From NCBI GenBank assembly GCA_030248215.1, contig JASANG010003249.1:62001-126000 (forward strand): a DNA stretch of 64,000 bases. The letters are read 5' to 3'. Below are positions 26,901 to 40,483 of the stretch, one piece after another. The position numbers were made by a program, and so were the translations under genes. This DNA is from Enoplolaimus lenunculus (lineage: Eukaryota > Nematoda > Enoplea > Enoplida > Thoracostomopsidae). Position 1 is the stretch's first letter, and each line of letters begins with the position of its first letter. The notes beneath the pieces are model-generated. The model did no database searches. It was not told the origin of the DNA and saw only the letters and a list, made by a program, of their open reading frames with translations.

Positions 26901-29900
26901 CACTGTTATAGTCGGTATAATATATAAGCTAATAAAGCTCAATTAGAACAAAATATATAAACAATAATAAACGACTTACCTTCCTGAGATAATATCATTG
27001 CGTACTTGCAGGCACAGATAATACCTGAAACACAATGTTGTACCATTATTGCATAAAGTGTGTGTTTTTATATATGTATATATACATAATTTTATTAAGA
27101 ACCATCCGGTAACCTGGCTTGGCCGTTATTTTCGTTAGCCGGTCGCACATCTGATGGATTTAGATAAACTTTTACCAACTCGAACTTTTACTTTGACTGT
27201 TGCAATCGTGGTTATTTCATTTAGACAACTCCTAATTAAAATTCCTGACTACTATACTACATACGTCACTGAGGTATATATTCGAACATTTTACGGATGG
27301 CGCAATACTTTTGATGACGTCCGGCGCCGTCCGTCACCGTACCACAACGCACGTTTATTGCCGTACGGAATAGCATATCAGATTTTCAAACAAAAATTTG
27401 TAACTTGCGACAGCGTCCGTCCAACAGTAGGACGGTGCCGCCAGTGGCGGATCCAGGATCTCAAAATGGGGGGGGGGGCAAAATTTCACAGATAATAAAC
27501 ATTACTTTTGACCCATACACAAACCACGAACTATTGTCACAAAATTGCTATATAATTTTTGTCGAGATGCTGTTGGGGGGGGGCACGGCCGGGGTGGCCC
27601 CCCCATGGATCCGCCATTGGGTGTCGCACGTCAAGTATAGTGCCACCATAATTGAATGTCCTGCTTCGCTAAATAGGAATCGGTTTGATCCCAGCAAAAT
27701 AGCCGAATCGGACAATTAAAGTTAGTGGATATCTACGCAACTAACACAACAAACATCTCGTGTAGTTTTAATATCCGGAAACGCTGAGATAAACGTATCC
27801 AGCTTTCAGTATCCGGTACAAACCTTTCAGATACCGGATGTTTATACATTTGTCGCCTCGAATATTGTGTGACGGCTTTTAAGAACCGGGTTTGACGAAC
27901 ATTGCGTCGCGATTACATTTTCCGGTATGTCAAAAGGCTTACGTTTCTAACGTTTAAATTGAACCGAAAAAAATCGCATTCAACCATAAGTTGAATGAAC
28001 GTATATTTTGGCTCGAATTAACAACCACTTCGAATCGGTGCACAACATTTTAATTAAATTCCGATGCAAAATTCGGTTGACATCTGATCGTGATACAGAA
28101 TTTGGACTCTGGTTCTTCCGCCGGTGTCTGGTAAAATTAATATCCGGTCACATTATGATGCTGGCTAAAACTTGAACTCAAAGCCGAACCAAATAATTTT
28201 AGTTACTGAAACGTTAAGTTCCGATGATTTCTTCGTTGAAGTCAAACAATTTTTTTCCTACGTTTAAACGGTTAGCCTATTAAAAACGTTATAATCTCGA
28301 AATCATTGACGCCAAAATTAATCCAGAATCCTGGTTCCAGCAGGAAAATGTTGAAGTTAAGCTTATTTGACGATTCGTTTTGTTTTCATGTAATTATAGC
28401 ACGAAAGACGACGCTGACGAAACCTAAGAATATCGTTAAATATTTACCGCTTTGCTCCAATTCAAGCATTCAGTGACTGCATGATAACAACTTTAGCGAT
28501 AAATTTTCAACAATAGGCCGCTTTGCGGTCATACTTTGTGTCGCATAGCGCTAAAAGTTTAATTTTTCGGTCAACAGTCTTTTTTCCCATTCCGGTTTCG
28601 GCTGATTTCCTGTCATGTATTTCAGTGTTCAGCGAAACCGAATTGTTATTGTGGCAACATATACAACCCCAATTTCATGATCAACGCACCACTGAACCTA
28701 CTTATACTATAACACCCGACCTCGACATTCGAACACTTACACGTGCCCAACGCTACCCTACGATTGAGTTGCTACCACGGTGTGCGAGGGGGTCGCTCAT
28801 CTCCTACAGACCCTCTTCAACCGCCCTACCTCGAGCCCAAACGTTTTTCTACGTATTTTCTGCTAATCCTGTCACTTTTAATGATGTTTCTTGCTACTCC
28901 AGCACTTATTTGTGGCCACGTTTCGGGACTGACCCTACCCGATCCGTGCCGTATTTAGCTCAACTTAACAGCTAATAAATACCTACTACTAGCAGTAGTA
29001 GTAGCTAATCAAAAGCCAGACGAACGCATATATATCATACATATATAGCACACGTAGGCTTTGTACAAAATACCATTTTCCGGTCATGTGACGGGTTAAT
29101 CAGCGCAACAGCGTTTAGTTTGACATTTAATCTCGATAATTACCTCCGCTGTAGTCGCCCCGTCATAAACTCGACGGGGATACGAAGCAAAACCGTAGCT
29201 ATGGAGGCCTTAGGCACGGATGTGAGGGTAGTCGGTCTTGGTCTCGACGAGTCTCATAATTTGGCAGGTTTCGGTCTCGCTTTTTTGAGCTTAAGCGGTT
29301 TGCAAACTATAAAACCAAAGGACAATGTAAGGCATGTGAGACATGCTTGTCCGTTATGCGCACATGCAATATAATACAGCGCGTTGTATGTATGCTAGCT
29401 GGCACCATACGGTCGACACATATATAGTCGACAAAAAATGCAGTTCAAAACGCAGGCTGCGTAGCGCAGTGGCAGAGTGTTCGCTTCAGGATCCGTAGGC
29501 TGAGAATTCGATCCCGGCTCTGGCCGCCGGTTTTGCTAGCTGCTTAATGAAAAGGCCTGATGTCGTCCAGGTTCGTACCCAGACTGACAGACAAAAACAA
29601 ATTTACAACTTTCTGCCTACCCTTCATAACGATCATATATGTCAACACGAAACTTGTTTAGTGCACCAAAGAGCTGATGATGAAACTCCAGACCGCTTCG
29701 ATTCGCAATTCTGGCTGAGCAGAATCAACCAATTTTTAAAAAGTATTCAAATCTTTTTAGTTTTCGAACGGTTAAAAATTGACTTAAATCAAAACCGGTA
29801 GTCTTTTCTTTTTCGAACGGTTAAAAATTGACTTAAATCAAAACCGGTAGTCTTTTCTTTTTCGAACGGTTAAAAATTGACTTAAATCAAAACCGGTAGT

Positions 29901-30585
29901 CTTTTCTTTTTCGAACGGTTAAAAATTGACTTAAATCAAAACCGGTAGTCTTTTCTTTTTCGAACGGTTAAAAATTGACTTAAATCAAAACCGGTAGTCT
30001 TTTCTTTTTCGAACGGTTAAAAATTGACTTAAATCAAAACCGGTAGTCTTTTCTTTTTCGAACGGTTAAAAATTGACTTAAATCAAAACCGGTAGTCTTT
30101 TCTTTTTCGAACGGTTAAAAATTGACTTAAATCAAAACCGGTAGTCTTTTCTTTTTCGAACGGTTAAAAATTGACTTAAATCAAAACCGGTAGTCTTTTC
30201 TTTTTCGAACGGTTAAAAATTGACTTAAATCAAAACCGGTAGTCTTTTCTTTTTCGAACGGTTAAAAATTGACTTAAATCAAAACCGGTAGTCTTTTCTT
30301 TTTCGAACGGTTAAAAATTGACTTAAATAAAAACCGGGAAGTCTCGATTACGGTTGTACGTCGTGGGACTTTACCGAAACCGCTTATCTGTGTGGCCTTT
30401 GGACACAGCCACCACTGTTATTTTTGTCCAGTAACTTTTAGCAACATTTCTCCGTTGGCAACGCAAGAAACCCTGTCCACACGTTTTCAACAACTTTATA
30501 AATTGTACCAAACCTCCCCTACCCGTGAAAACACATTAGCAATGACAGTTACTGACAGACTTGCAAATATATATACATATATATT

Positions 30586-30618
<33 letters not shown>

Positions 30619-33600
30619 TTATATATATATACACATATATATATGTTTGTATGATTACCGCGTAATATCTTCCTTGAGTTGCGCAGGCTCTGGCGGATAA
30701 AATTTGACTTCAAAATTAAATTCCCATTCTTGACCTGAAACAAACAGAACAAACATCTTAAAATAAACTGAGGTGAGACGTCGCAACTGCGACGTACAAT
30801 AAACAATGGCTCATGCAAATTTCAAGGATTTTCCACAATTTCTCACCAAGCATCCACCATACAAATAAGCGTTACACATGGACGTACTTCACTTCCACTG
30901 TGGGACTTTACCCACGAGCGTTCAAATCACCTGCTATCAAGTAAAAGATGGATCCACGGGTAGACGTTTCATTGCGTACGTATACCCGGGCGGGTACAAA
31001 TAATTATTTGTCTAGGTAAACACCGCTGTTCGGGTAAAAAATCATTACCGACATCACACTCTGCGTACTTCAGTGTAACAGAGCCATGCGGGGGGGGGGG
31101 GGGTACAGTCAGAATATCATTTCGGAGGGGACAACTTAGTCCAAAAATAATTTAAGAGCGAGCGACGCGAGCGAGAAAATTATTTTACCTCTACAGCAGG
31201 GTGCAATTGGAATTCAGGTTCCGGCATTTTTTCATCTTCCGGTTCCGGTAAATTTTTTGCCAGAATTAACAATTTAGGTATTAAAATTTGGTCGGTGGAA
31301 ATTTAGATATTTTACTTAAAAAATGGCGATAAAAATGAAATAGATTTCATTAGTATAGTATGTAAACCTTGACATCGTCGAAAATAAACACCATCGAAGG
31401 TCGATTTCGCTTCCGTGGATTATGAAATTCTAAAATAGTACTGCAGATAAAGAGAATACATATCTGCAACTAGGGTTATTTCTCGAATAATATTGCAAAA
31501 AATAAAAAGAAAATTAATTTCTCGATGGCAAGCATTTTTCATTTTCCGGTTACGTTTCCGGTAATTTTTCAAATTCCGGTTTCGGTTCCGATTCCGGTAA
31601 ATTGTAATTCCGGCGCACCCTGCTCTACCGGTTATTGTACAACGTGCAAAAGTGCGTTATTCACGTTTTTCTAGCAATTTCGTTGGGATATATACCGCTA
31701 TCCGATCCTTCCCCCTATATACACCCTCGAAAAGACTCTGTAATAATGTTCCACCCCCCATTCGAGCTAAACGTCGATCAATCAAACAGCAACGTTTTTT
31801 GCTTCCAATCTTGTTCCACAACTTTTAGTTGTCAATTTTTAGCACACACCAGCCGATACATCTTAGCTGATCGAGCAAACAAATCTCAACGCAACCGCTC
31901 ACAATTCACAAATATTGTGAAACGCTCTTACGTAACCACTTAAGTATACTTCTCTTAAATCTGAACGCAATCATGTCATTGACATATCGACTCTATCGAC
32001 GACACTCAACGTGTACTACGACTGCCGTCAACACTCAACTCGGTGCAATGACAAATCCAAAGGGGGTGGGGGCCACCATGGCCTAGCGCCTCGTGCCCTC
32101 CCCCCTTCGTAACAGATATCGTCAAATCCATAATGCCTTATTGTGATTTCTTAACTAAAATTATGTTTGGCTTTTCGGTAGCGAGTCATTTTTCACTATT
32201 AAGCATCGCACAGCTTCCCACAGCAGAAATTTCAGGATCCGCCAATGATCCGGAAGGATTTGTTTATTAAATATTCCACCCACACACAAATCGTAGCAAA
32301 TCAGTAAGCAAACAAATGGGTATACATGTGTGTATATATAGGATTTGAAGCATAATTCCGGCTTATATATCATGTGCGCAAGGTAAGGCATAGCAAACTC
32401 AAGAATAACAAACCTACAGAGGGACGCTTTACATGTCCTGCGGCGCCGTCCGTCGCCGTCTCTCATCGTGTCGCGTACGTACAATACAACACGGTGACGG
32501 GTGGCGACGGACGGCGTGGGAATATAAATTTTAAAAAGTATAGCGACATCCTTACTAATACACGGTCAATCCTTAGGGTTTAAAAATTAAAAATTAATTT
32601 GCCGTACAACCTTAAAAAATTCCGTTTCCTGCATCTTGTCAAGTCGGAACCGGAATCGAATTATTGAAACAATTTCGGCAGATCCCCTCTGAAGCTTTCG
32701 GAATCGCTTTTAACCTTACATCACTACTACGGAGTGGGTCCGATCTGGGTAAATGCTACACCCCCAAAAAGCACCGCTGTCCCATAGAAGCATTCGGTAA
32801 TGACCAGGGTGCAACCGGAAAATGAAAACTACATGCCGCCAAAAAATTCATTTTAATTTTCTTTTTTGCAATATGATTGGTGAAATAACCCTAGTTAGAG
32901 ACAGGTATTCACTTTATCAGCTGTATTTTAGATTTTTATAATCCACCAAAGCGAAATCTTCATTCGATATTATATTTTCGGCGATTGTCACGGTTTGCAT
33001 ACTATATGCACAATAAAATCGATTTAATATTTATCGTCATTTGTAGTAAAATACCTTAAACTGTTAATTCCGGTAACAATTTACCGGAACCGGAAGGTAA
33101 AAATTGCCGGAACCGGAATTTCGGTCAATGGAAATGACATTCGTTTCAAATTCCGGTTTCGGCTTACGTTTTCAACTCCGACCTGTTCGGTATTAATGGA
33201 AATTATTTCAAATTCCGCTTCGTGCTCCTGCAACGAAATTCAATCCCTCTGTTCCTCGCGAAACTTAACTCCTATTTGAACCCTGAATGACTTAGCTTAT
33301 AGTCACTGATGAGCGATCAAACTGACAAGAGTACGCGTATGCGTTCAAATTCTGACCACAACTGTAAACTCCATCAACAACGACACAACATAAATATTAA
33401 GTATTTACAGTATCTCTCACCACACTCGAGTTGGGTAAACAAAAAAACCCGTTTCGCTTTCATCTGATCCGAATCCGTGTTTATGCTGACGTCAGCAGTG
33501 CCGCGTAACGCGTTCCTTTTTCAATTTCACCGCTTAGAGAGTTGCGTTTACTCCGATCCTTTATTTATCGCATTCCTGTACCAATTTCAACGACAACGCT

Positions 33601-36600
33601 TAGTACGTGTACTATCTTGCGCTATGCCATACAAAAGTACCTATCGGCGGCACCGCATCGCTAACAATAATTGCAATATTATTCGTCTATGTAAACAAAA
33701 CAGCGGCTACATGCACTACGGTCGGTCGGACGGACGGACGTATCTCTGTATAGCTTGAACGGTATTTATTCAGCTTAACTCAACAAATACTCGTAGATAA
33801 CGTATATACTTGTTTTAGAGAAACTATGGAATTGGAGCACAATAACAACAATAATACATATAGGATGCTTAATATAAAAATAATGCCTAAACATAAAATC
33901 ACAAAGTGACTCCCACAGGCACAAAGCCAGCTCACCTTGCTAGGGGGGGGCTAAAAAATTTTTCAGGAGAGACATTCAAACGTTTTCAATGAGTTACAAG
34001 CAAAATTGAATATTCTCTAGTTGGGGCCCAAAATTTTTCCAGAGGGTGGTGGGGTAGCTGAGCCCTCCCTGCCCCCCCTCCCGCCTTGGCTACCGGCCCG
34101 GCCTGGCAAGAATTTTAAATGAATCGGTTTAGGTTAAACCTGAAATCGAAACAAATGCTGCTATTGTTCGAACAATTATGTATAATCAATATCGTATAGG
34201 CTTTGTGCGGGTTTTCACAAAATGAACCTAATTTGATCGCTAAATACGACTGATCCGCCGCCCTTACACTGCGTGAAAATCCTAATGGCGAAACAATCGC
34301 GAGCGAGAAACCAGACGACCTTTTAGTATTAAATCTATACATACTTGCAACAGCCGTACACACATTTTCTGGTTCATAGACCACACAGTCTCCTTCCCCC
34401 CCGCAACGCAACGCGCCCGAAGCTTTCAAAATATACCATCCCATTATTCTTCGTTGCATTACAGTTGCGTACTCTATGAACGATCCCGTAACTCGACAGC
34501 CAGGATTTGAAATTAACCGTAACATTCCCGAGCACTCAAATTCCATATCCAAAAACCAGTATATATCGACAACACAGGTCTATGATCACCGCTCAGAAAG
34601 CCAGCTGGTTACACCCCGTTTCAGGTATCGGTCCATGTATAGAACAGGGCAGCCGGATCGTTTTTCGGAGGCGCTATCACACACTATTTGAACGTTAACA
34701 GGTACTTGTGAGAGCAGGCCGCTTACAAATCCCACCACGACTGTGTTGAATCACTGAATAAAGACTGGATGATCACTCTTTAACAAGAGTATGCAACTGA
34801 AACTTGCGTCGTTCAAAAAGTACCACCGGACATTGCGTTTTTGGCCGACCACCTCCCCGTTATTTAGCGATGGTCAACATCACATGCAACACCCCTAAAT
34901 TAACCGGATCAATTGAAGTTTCCCTCCCCCTAAAACATCAATTAAAGCATGCTTGATGCCGTATACAAACACTGCCATGGTTCGCACACGTTGTACACCC
35001 CTAACTTTGTGGGATAAGCGAAACAATACAACGCGTGCCGGTTACGTTTTTTCCTACTCACACAATGTACCGAGTTGCATACTCTTGTTGAAGTATACAG
35101 TCGTCCACTTTTGATTGACGCAATTAATATGGAAAAAGGTGTTACTATTGAAAGAGACAAATATCAATTACTGTACTCACCTCCAAGTTGCTTGCTAATT
35201 GGCTTATCAGAATACAGCCAATTCTAAAACAGAAAAAAACATATCATCCAATCAGTATTATTTTCAACTCCAATACTACGAAGTACTTGAGTAAGCAACT
35301 AAATATATACTGGCGTTTCGCTGTTGAGGGGTGGGGTCCCACCACAAGACCAAAGTCCGTCCCCCCACTCAGCAAATTCCCACAGGTTCAGCCCCCCACC
35401 CACCCACGCGAAAAAAATCCCCTGAATTCACAATTTCGTCTGAAAATTGGGGACGGATGACGCGCGGTGCCAATGCAACAGTGAATGCGTTCCCTTTTTT
35501 GTTTAAATAAGACCTTAAAGTCTAAATGATTAAATTAAGGCAAACAATTTGCTCAGAAAATTCAAAAAATTTTCCAAAAAATCGCAATTTTTGTCTTCCC
35601 CCCACCCGGTTTATCCCAGGCGCATCTCTTGAGAACGCCCCCCACTCGGCAAACCCCCATCCCCGGTTGACCCTGGGGACACCCCTGAAAAAACCACCAC
35701 CACCCACTCGAGATTGGGCTAGCGAAATGCCCGATATTTGGTATCTACGATGCAACCGGTAATACGGTTTCAATTTATATTATTCTGAAAACAATCGTTT
35801 CTTTGTTCTGGTTTTGAATTTCCGTTTACAAACCTTAACCGACACAGGAAATCAGCGCAACGAACAAATTGGCAATTTCAGCTTTCAGGTTCAACACCGC
35901 AAATATTACAGAAATAACAGAAACCAGATGATTATTCACAAAAGCCCATACAAGTCTATGTGGCAACAAAAAGTTCGGATCCGGCAAAAAAATTTTCGGT
36001 TCGGATTCGGTTGTGAAAAAGCCAAATCCAACAATATACGTATATATGTATGTTTTCTATTTTTAAACAATAAAAAAGTGTTAAATAACTTGCTATATAA
36101 ATCAATATTTTTTGTTTCAGGTCACAAATCTCAGAACTGAACGAGGGCACGCGAAATAATCGCGTTTGCGAAAAACGTAGATTTGCTGGAAAAAGTAATG
36201 TTATTAGTTTTGTAATTCGAAAACTAATGTACTACTTTTATTAAGTTGGTATATATTCCCAAAACAAATTATCGATCAGGGCGCGACCGGATATCCGGTT
36301 CCGGTTTAATATCTGGCAAAAATTAATATCCGTATCTGGTTCCGGTCTCCGACATAAACTTACCGGATAACAGATATATACGGTTGTGGTGCCGCATAGG
36401 ATAAAACTGTTTTTTTACAAGTGAGCATATTTAACGTCTTGGTGCGATTACATTTCTGGAAAAATCAAGAAGGTCAAGTTTTGATACGTTTCAGCGAGAG
36501 TTAAACGCATTTTTGTATTAATTTCAGTTTATCAGCAACAAATATAAAGTGTGTCACCGACAAAAGAATTGAGCACGCTACAAAAATATAGCAAAAAAAT

Positions 36601-39600
36601 AAAAAAATTATTTTAACATACACAATATCCGGTTCCTGTTCCGGCAAACAATTCAATATCCGTATCCAGTTTCGGTATCGGGTAAATTAATTAATATCCG
36701 CACGCACCCTGTTGTCGATATATCAGAAATATGCAAAATGCAAGGTTCAGATTTGGCAAATAAGCAATGGATTCGGATTCGGTCAAATTGTGGATTCGGA
36801 TTCGGTCAAATTGTGGATTCGGATTCGGTCAAATTGTGGATTCGGATTCGGTCAAATTGTGGATTCGGATTCGGTCAAATTGTGGATTCGGATTCGGTCA
36901 AATTGTGCATTCGGATTCGGTCAAATTGTGGATTCGGATTCGGTCAAATTGTGGATTCGGATTCGGTCAAATTGTGGATTCGGTGCCGCCTTGAACAGGC
37001 GCAATTTTAAGCACAGTCACGCATCATTCGAATGGCCAACTCACCGTGTGACCGGCTTCGTCGATAAACGTAAGCCCAAAATAATCACGTTCGTATATAT
37101 TAAGGTCTGCAAACACTTTGTCAAGCACAGCTTGGCCTTCAGCTCGTTTCTGAAACAAAGTAAAATTACAATTAAGTTAAGTAAGTATATCCGGTGCTAT
37201 TACTCATAACAAGATCCGGTAGGCTCAAACAAGCTACTTTCGCTTACATACCAATATACACAGTTGATATTTTCAATATATACGTACATATTTCTTCCAT
37301 TCGATACGTACAAAATTCCGATTTTAAATAGAATTCTGAACAAGAGCACGAATCACAATTTGGTCAATGTAAAGACCAGTGGCGCAACAGTATTATAAGC
37401 ATATTCCTAAGCTTAAGCCTAAGCCTAACAATGAGCATATTCCTAAGCCTAAGCCGAAGTCTAAGCGTAAGAATCAGCATATTCCTAAGTCTAAGCGTAA
37501 GTCTAAGCGTAAGCCTGAGCGAAACAATATTATACTTTGTGAATACAAATTATCCGCATAGTCACAAATTTTGTAATTCCGATTACGATTCCGGTACAAA
37601 TTTGCTGTTCCGAATTCCGATTCCGGTATAATCCAGTTCCGCTTTGTACCCTGCTCTTGTGGCTTTTCTGCCAAACTCAGCCATATTACTTATTTTACAC
37701 ATCGCTCTTTATTTACGTATGTCCTGCTTACAGGTTCGTAGTTGTGTTTTTCATTACTCAAATGTAATTTTTAAGCTGATCGGAACACAACAATTTCGCT
37801 GTAATTATATATAATTATCAACCGAAAATTGTATAGTTTGTTTGTTATTTCTCGAAAGCATAATATTTCTATATATTTATGCCAGGAAGCAACCGGATAT
37901 TCAAGTCCGGTTTAGCATTCGGCCAACAACAATCGACATCCGACTCCGGTTCTGCAATACCGGAAGCTCATGATAAATTTAATATTGAAATTTCACAGCG
38001 ATTATAGATAGAGCAGATCCGTAGACAGCCAACAAATTTAAGTAGGCTCATCTAACAAGTGTTTTCGTTAACTTACAAACCGGGTTGAAAATTTTCGACG
38101 ACGGCCAACGACGGCCAAAATTCATCCAAGCCCAGGTCTCGACCTCCGTCTGAATATGAGGTCCACGTATTCGCAGTGACTTGCGTGCGTTCAGACAACA
38201 AACCCGTGCGCTTGAAGGCTGGTATAATCGTGATGCACACATATTTACGCAGTGAGAAAATAGATAAATTTGCTGACGCATTCAAGAGTTCCTGACAGGG
38301 ACGGACTTACGTTCTACAAAGCTTTATTTAAATTTTCATCACCTCGAGAAGTATCAATTCTACACTTCAAACTTCATTAGTGTTTGAGATAAACTTACCG
38401 CACAACCTGACTTTGAAATCCAATGCTTTAATACATATACGTACATATACATATAACATATACGTACATATACATATACATAAAATCACGACCCCCAGCG
38501 CTTTCGTCTCTTCAAGTCACGGACATTCAAGAAACTCATATCTCGAAAAAAGATACATGAAGATTAGCCGAGCACAACGATGTGTTCCATCTCTGTCAAA
38601 GCGTAACCGCTATAACACACACACGGAACGAAGAGCGAAAGAGCGTTGACTACACAGCCGGCTCTGAGCAACGGCGGAGCGAGAAATTTCTGACGGTGTG
38701 ACGAGCTATCAAAATAGTTACGAAACATAAACTTTTACAGCATGCTATGCCAATTTCGTGAGCGGAAGTATTGTAAGGTTGAGGGACCTTACCATTTTAA
38801 CTTCAAAAAATCTGACGGAAGGGCGTACACCCCCTCCCGATCCCACATTCCCTCTGGATCCGCGAGTGGCTTTAAATTCCGCAGACGACAACCACCGAGA
38901 AGTGTGCAATGGTATTTTTGCCATACACGCCGCTATGCGTTCGTATATATCTTTTGATTAGCCGAAAAAGAAACATTCAAAATTGGCCAAGACCCAAGCG
39001 ACTACTGGCTATAGAGATTGAACTGGCTTTAGGCGTTCCGACTCTGTCCTCTATGATTTTTGCCTAAACGGTTTCAGTAACACAGGATTCGCCGTCTGAA
39101 ATGTTTGATTTTTGTAAAACAGAACAAACAACGACGCACGTAGCCTCTGTCAAAAGTCCGGGTTACGATCTGACCCTCGCCAATCAGAGTGTTGCTGCGG
39201 TGGCTTTTTAGCGTATGTGCGAAACCAATATACATATACGCCTACGTACACAGTATATATACGTAAATATATATCAGGGTGCAACTGGAATTACAATTTA
39301 CCGGAACCGGAATTTGAAAAAATTACCGAAAACGGAACCGGAAACTGAAAAATACAAGCCACGGAAAAATCATTTTAATTTTCTTTTATATATACACGAC
39401 GCATCGAAATATTGTTGCAGGGGTGCAAAACGCTGAATGTACAATTTGTACTATTCACAGCTACGCAAAACCTAATTAAACCTTAACCAGTAGATGTGTT
39501 TGCCCAATAACTAATCACAATTTCAAACCAGATTTATACTCGAACACCGTGTAGCTCGATGCCCACTAAGGCGTATCACGGCCGACGATACGGTGACCGC

Positions 39601-40413
39601 GAATGCGGGAGAGGGGGACCAGATTTATACTCGAACACCAGTGTAGCTCGATCCCCACTAAGGCGTATCACGGCCGACGATACGGTGACCGCGAATGCGG
39701 GAGAGGGGGACCAGATTTATACTCGAACACCGTGTAGCTCGATCCCCAGTAAGGCGTATCACGGCCGACGATACGGTGACCGTGAAGGCGGGTGAGGGGG
39801 GCGGCTGGGTAGGCGCACTTCACCGAATTCATTGAATTCCTACAGTATTTTCGTCTCATTTGTGTCGTTGTCGTAAAAACACAGTTGCCAAACATTAATT
39901 AAAAACAGGCTAAATTATAAAAAACCCACAAAATTGCACATGGTAACAATTCATCGCACGTCACAATTCGTCGACAGACAACTTGTAATCCGAAATCCGT
40001 CAACTTGACAATTTGTCGGCCATCAATATGCTGGCCCATGTTACTTTAAGGGGCGTCCAGGTTTTTTGGTGGGTACATAAACGAGCGGGTTTACATTCTA
40101 GATTACATTTTTTTTGCTTAGGCTTAGGCTTAGAAACTCATTTTTGCAACGCTTAGGCTTATGGCTTAGGAATTCATTTTTGCAACGCTTAGGCTTATGG
40201 CTTAGGAATTCATTTTTGCAACGCTTAGGCTTAGGGCTTAGGCTTAGGAACACACTTACTTAATCTACTGTTACGCCCCTTACAGTAACATTGGCCAATA
40301 TGCTTATGCTTAAAATAACCCTTAGTATACGTGGCCTTCAAGACACCGTCACGAGCGCAGGGGTAATAAGTTGTCGAGCGCCGAATAAGTCGTAGATTCA
40401 CAAAAACACACAC

Positions 40414-40483
<70 letters not shown>

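Noticed and set aside
28523-28975. 150-codon plus-strand frame with a hydrophobic C-terminal part in another frame
   Set aside because: No ATG start, no family resemblance, lies inside an intron of the protein 4.1 gene on the opposite strand.
31090-31103. G-quadruplex regulatory element
   Set aside because: A single G14 run without a clear pattern of spaced G tracts or nearby promoter; may include sequencing length error.
34115-34552. 145-codon minus-strand frame
   Set aside because: No recognised motif, no splice context, alternative frames equally open. Not supported as a gene.
36712-37209. 165-codon plus-strand frame with [17 protein letters not shown] repeats
   Set aside because: Reads through the 23-bp array of a family C MITE and then through the reverse strand of a real protein 4.1 exon.
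38048-38285. Minus-strand frame ending near a GTAAGTT donor in intron 1
   Set aside because: The donor lies in a family K-like word (ACTTACAAACCGGGTTGAAA), phases do not fit an optional exon cleanly, and no homology is seen.
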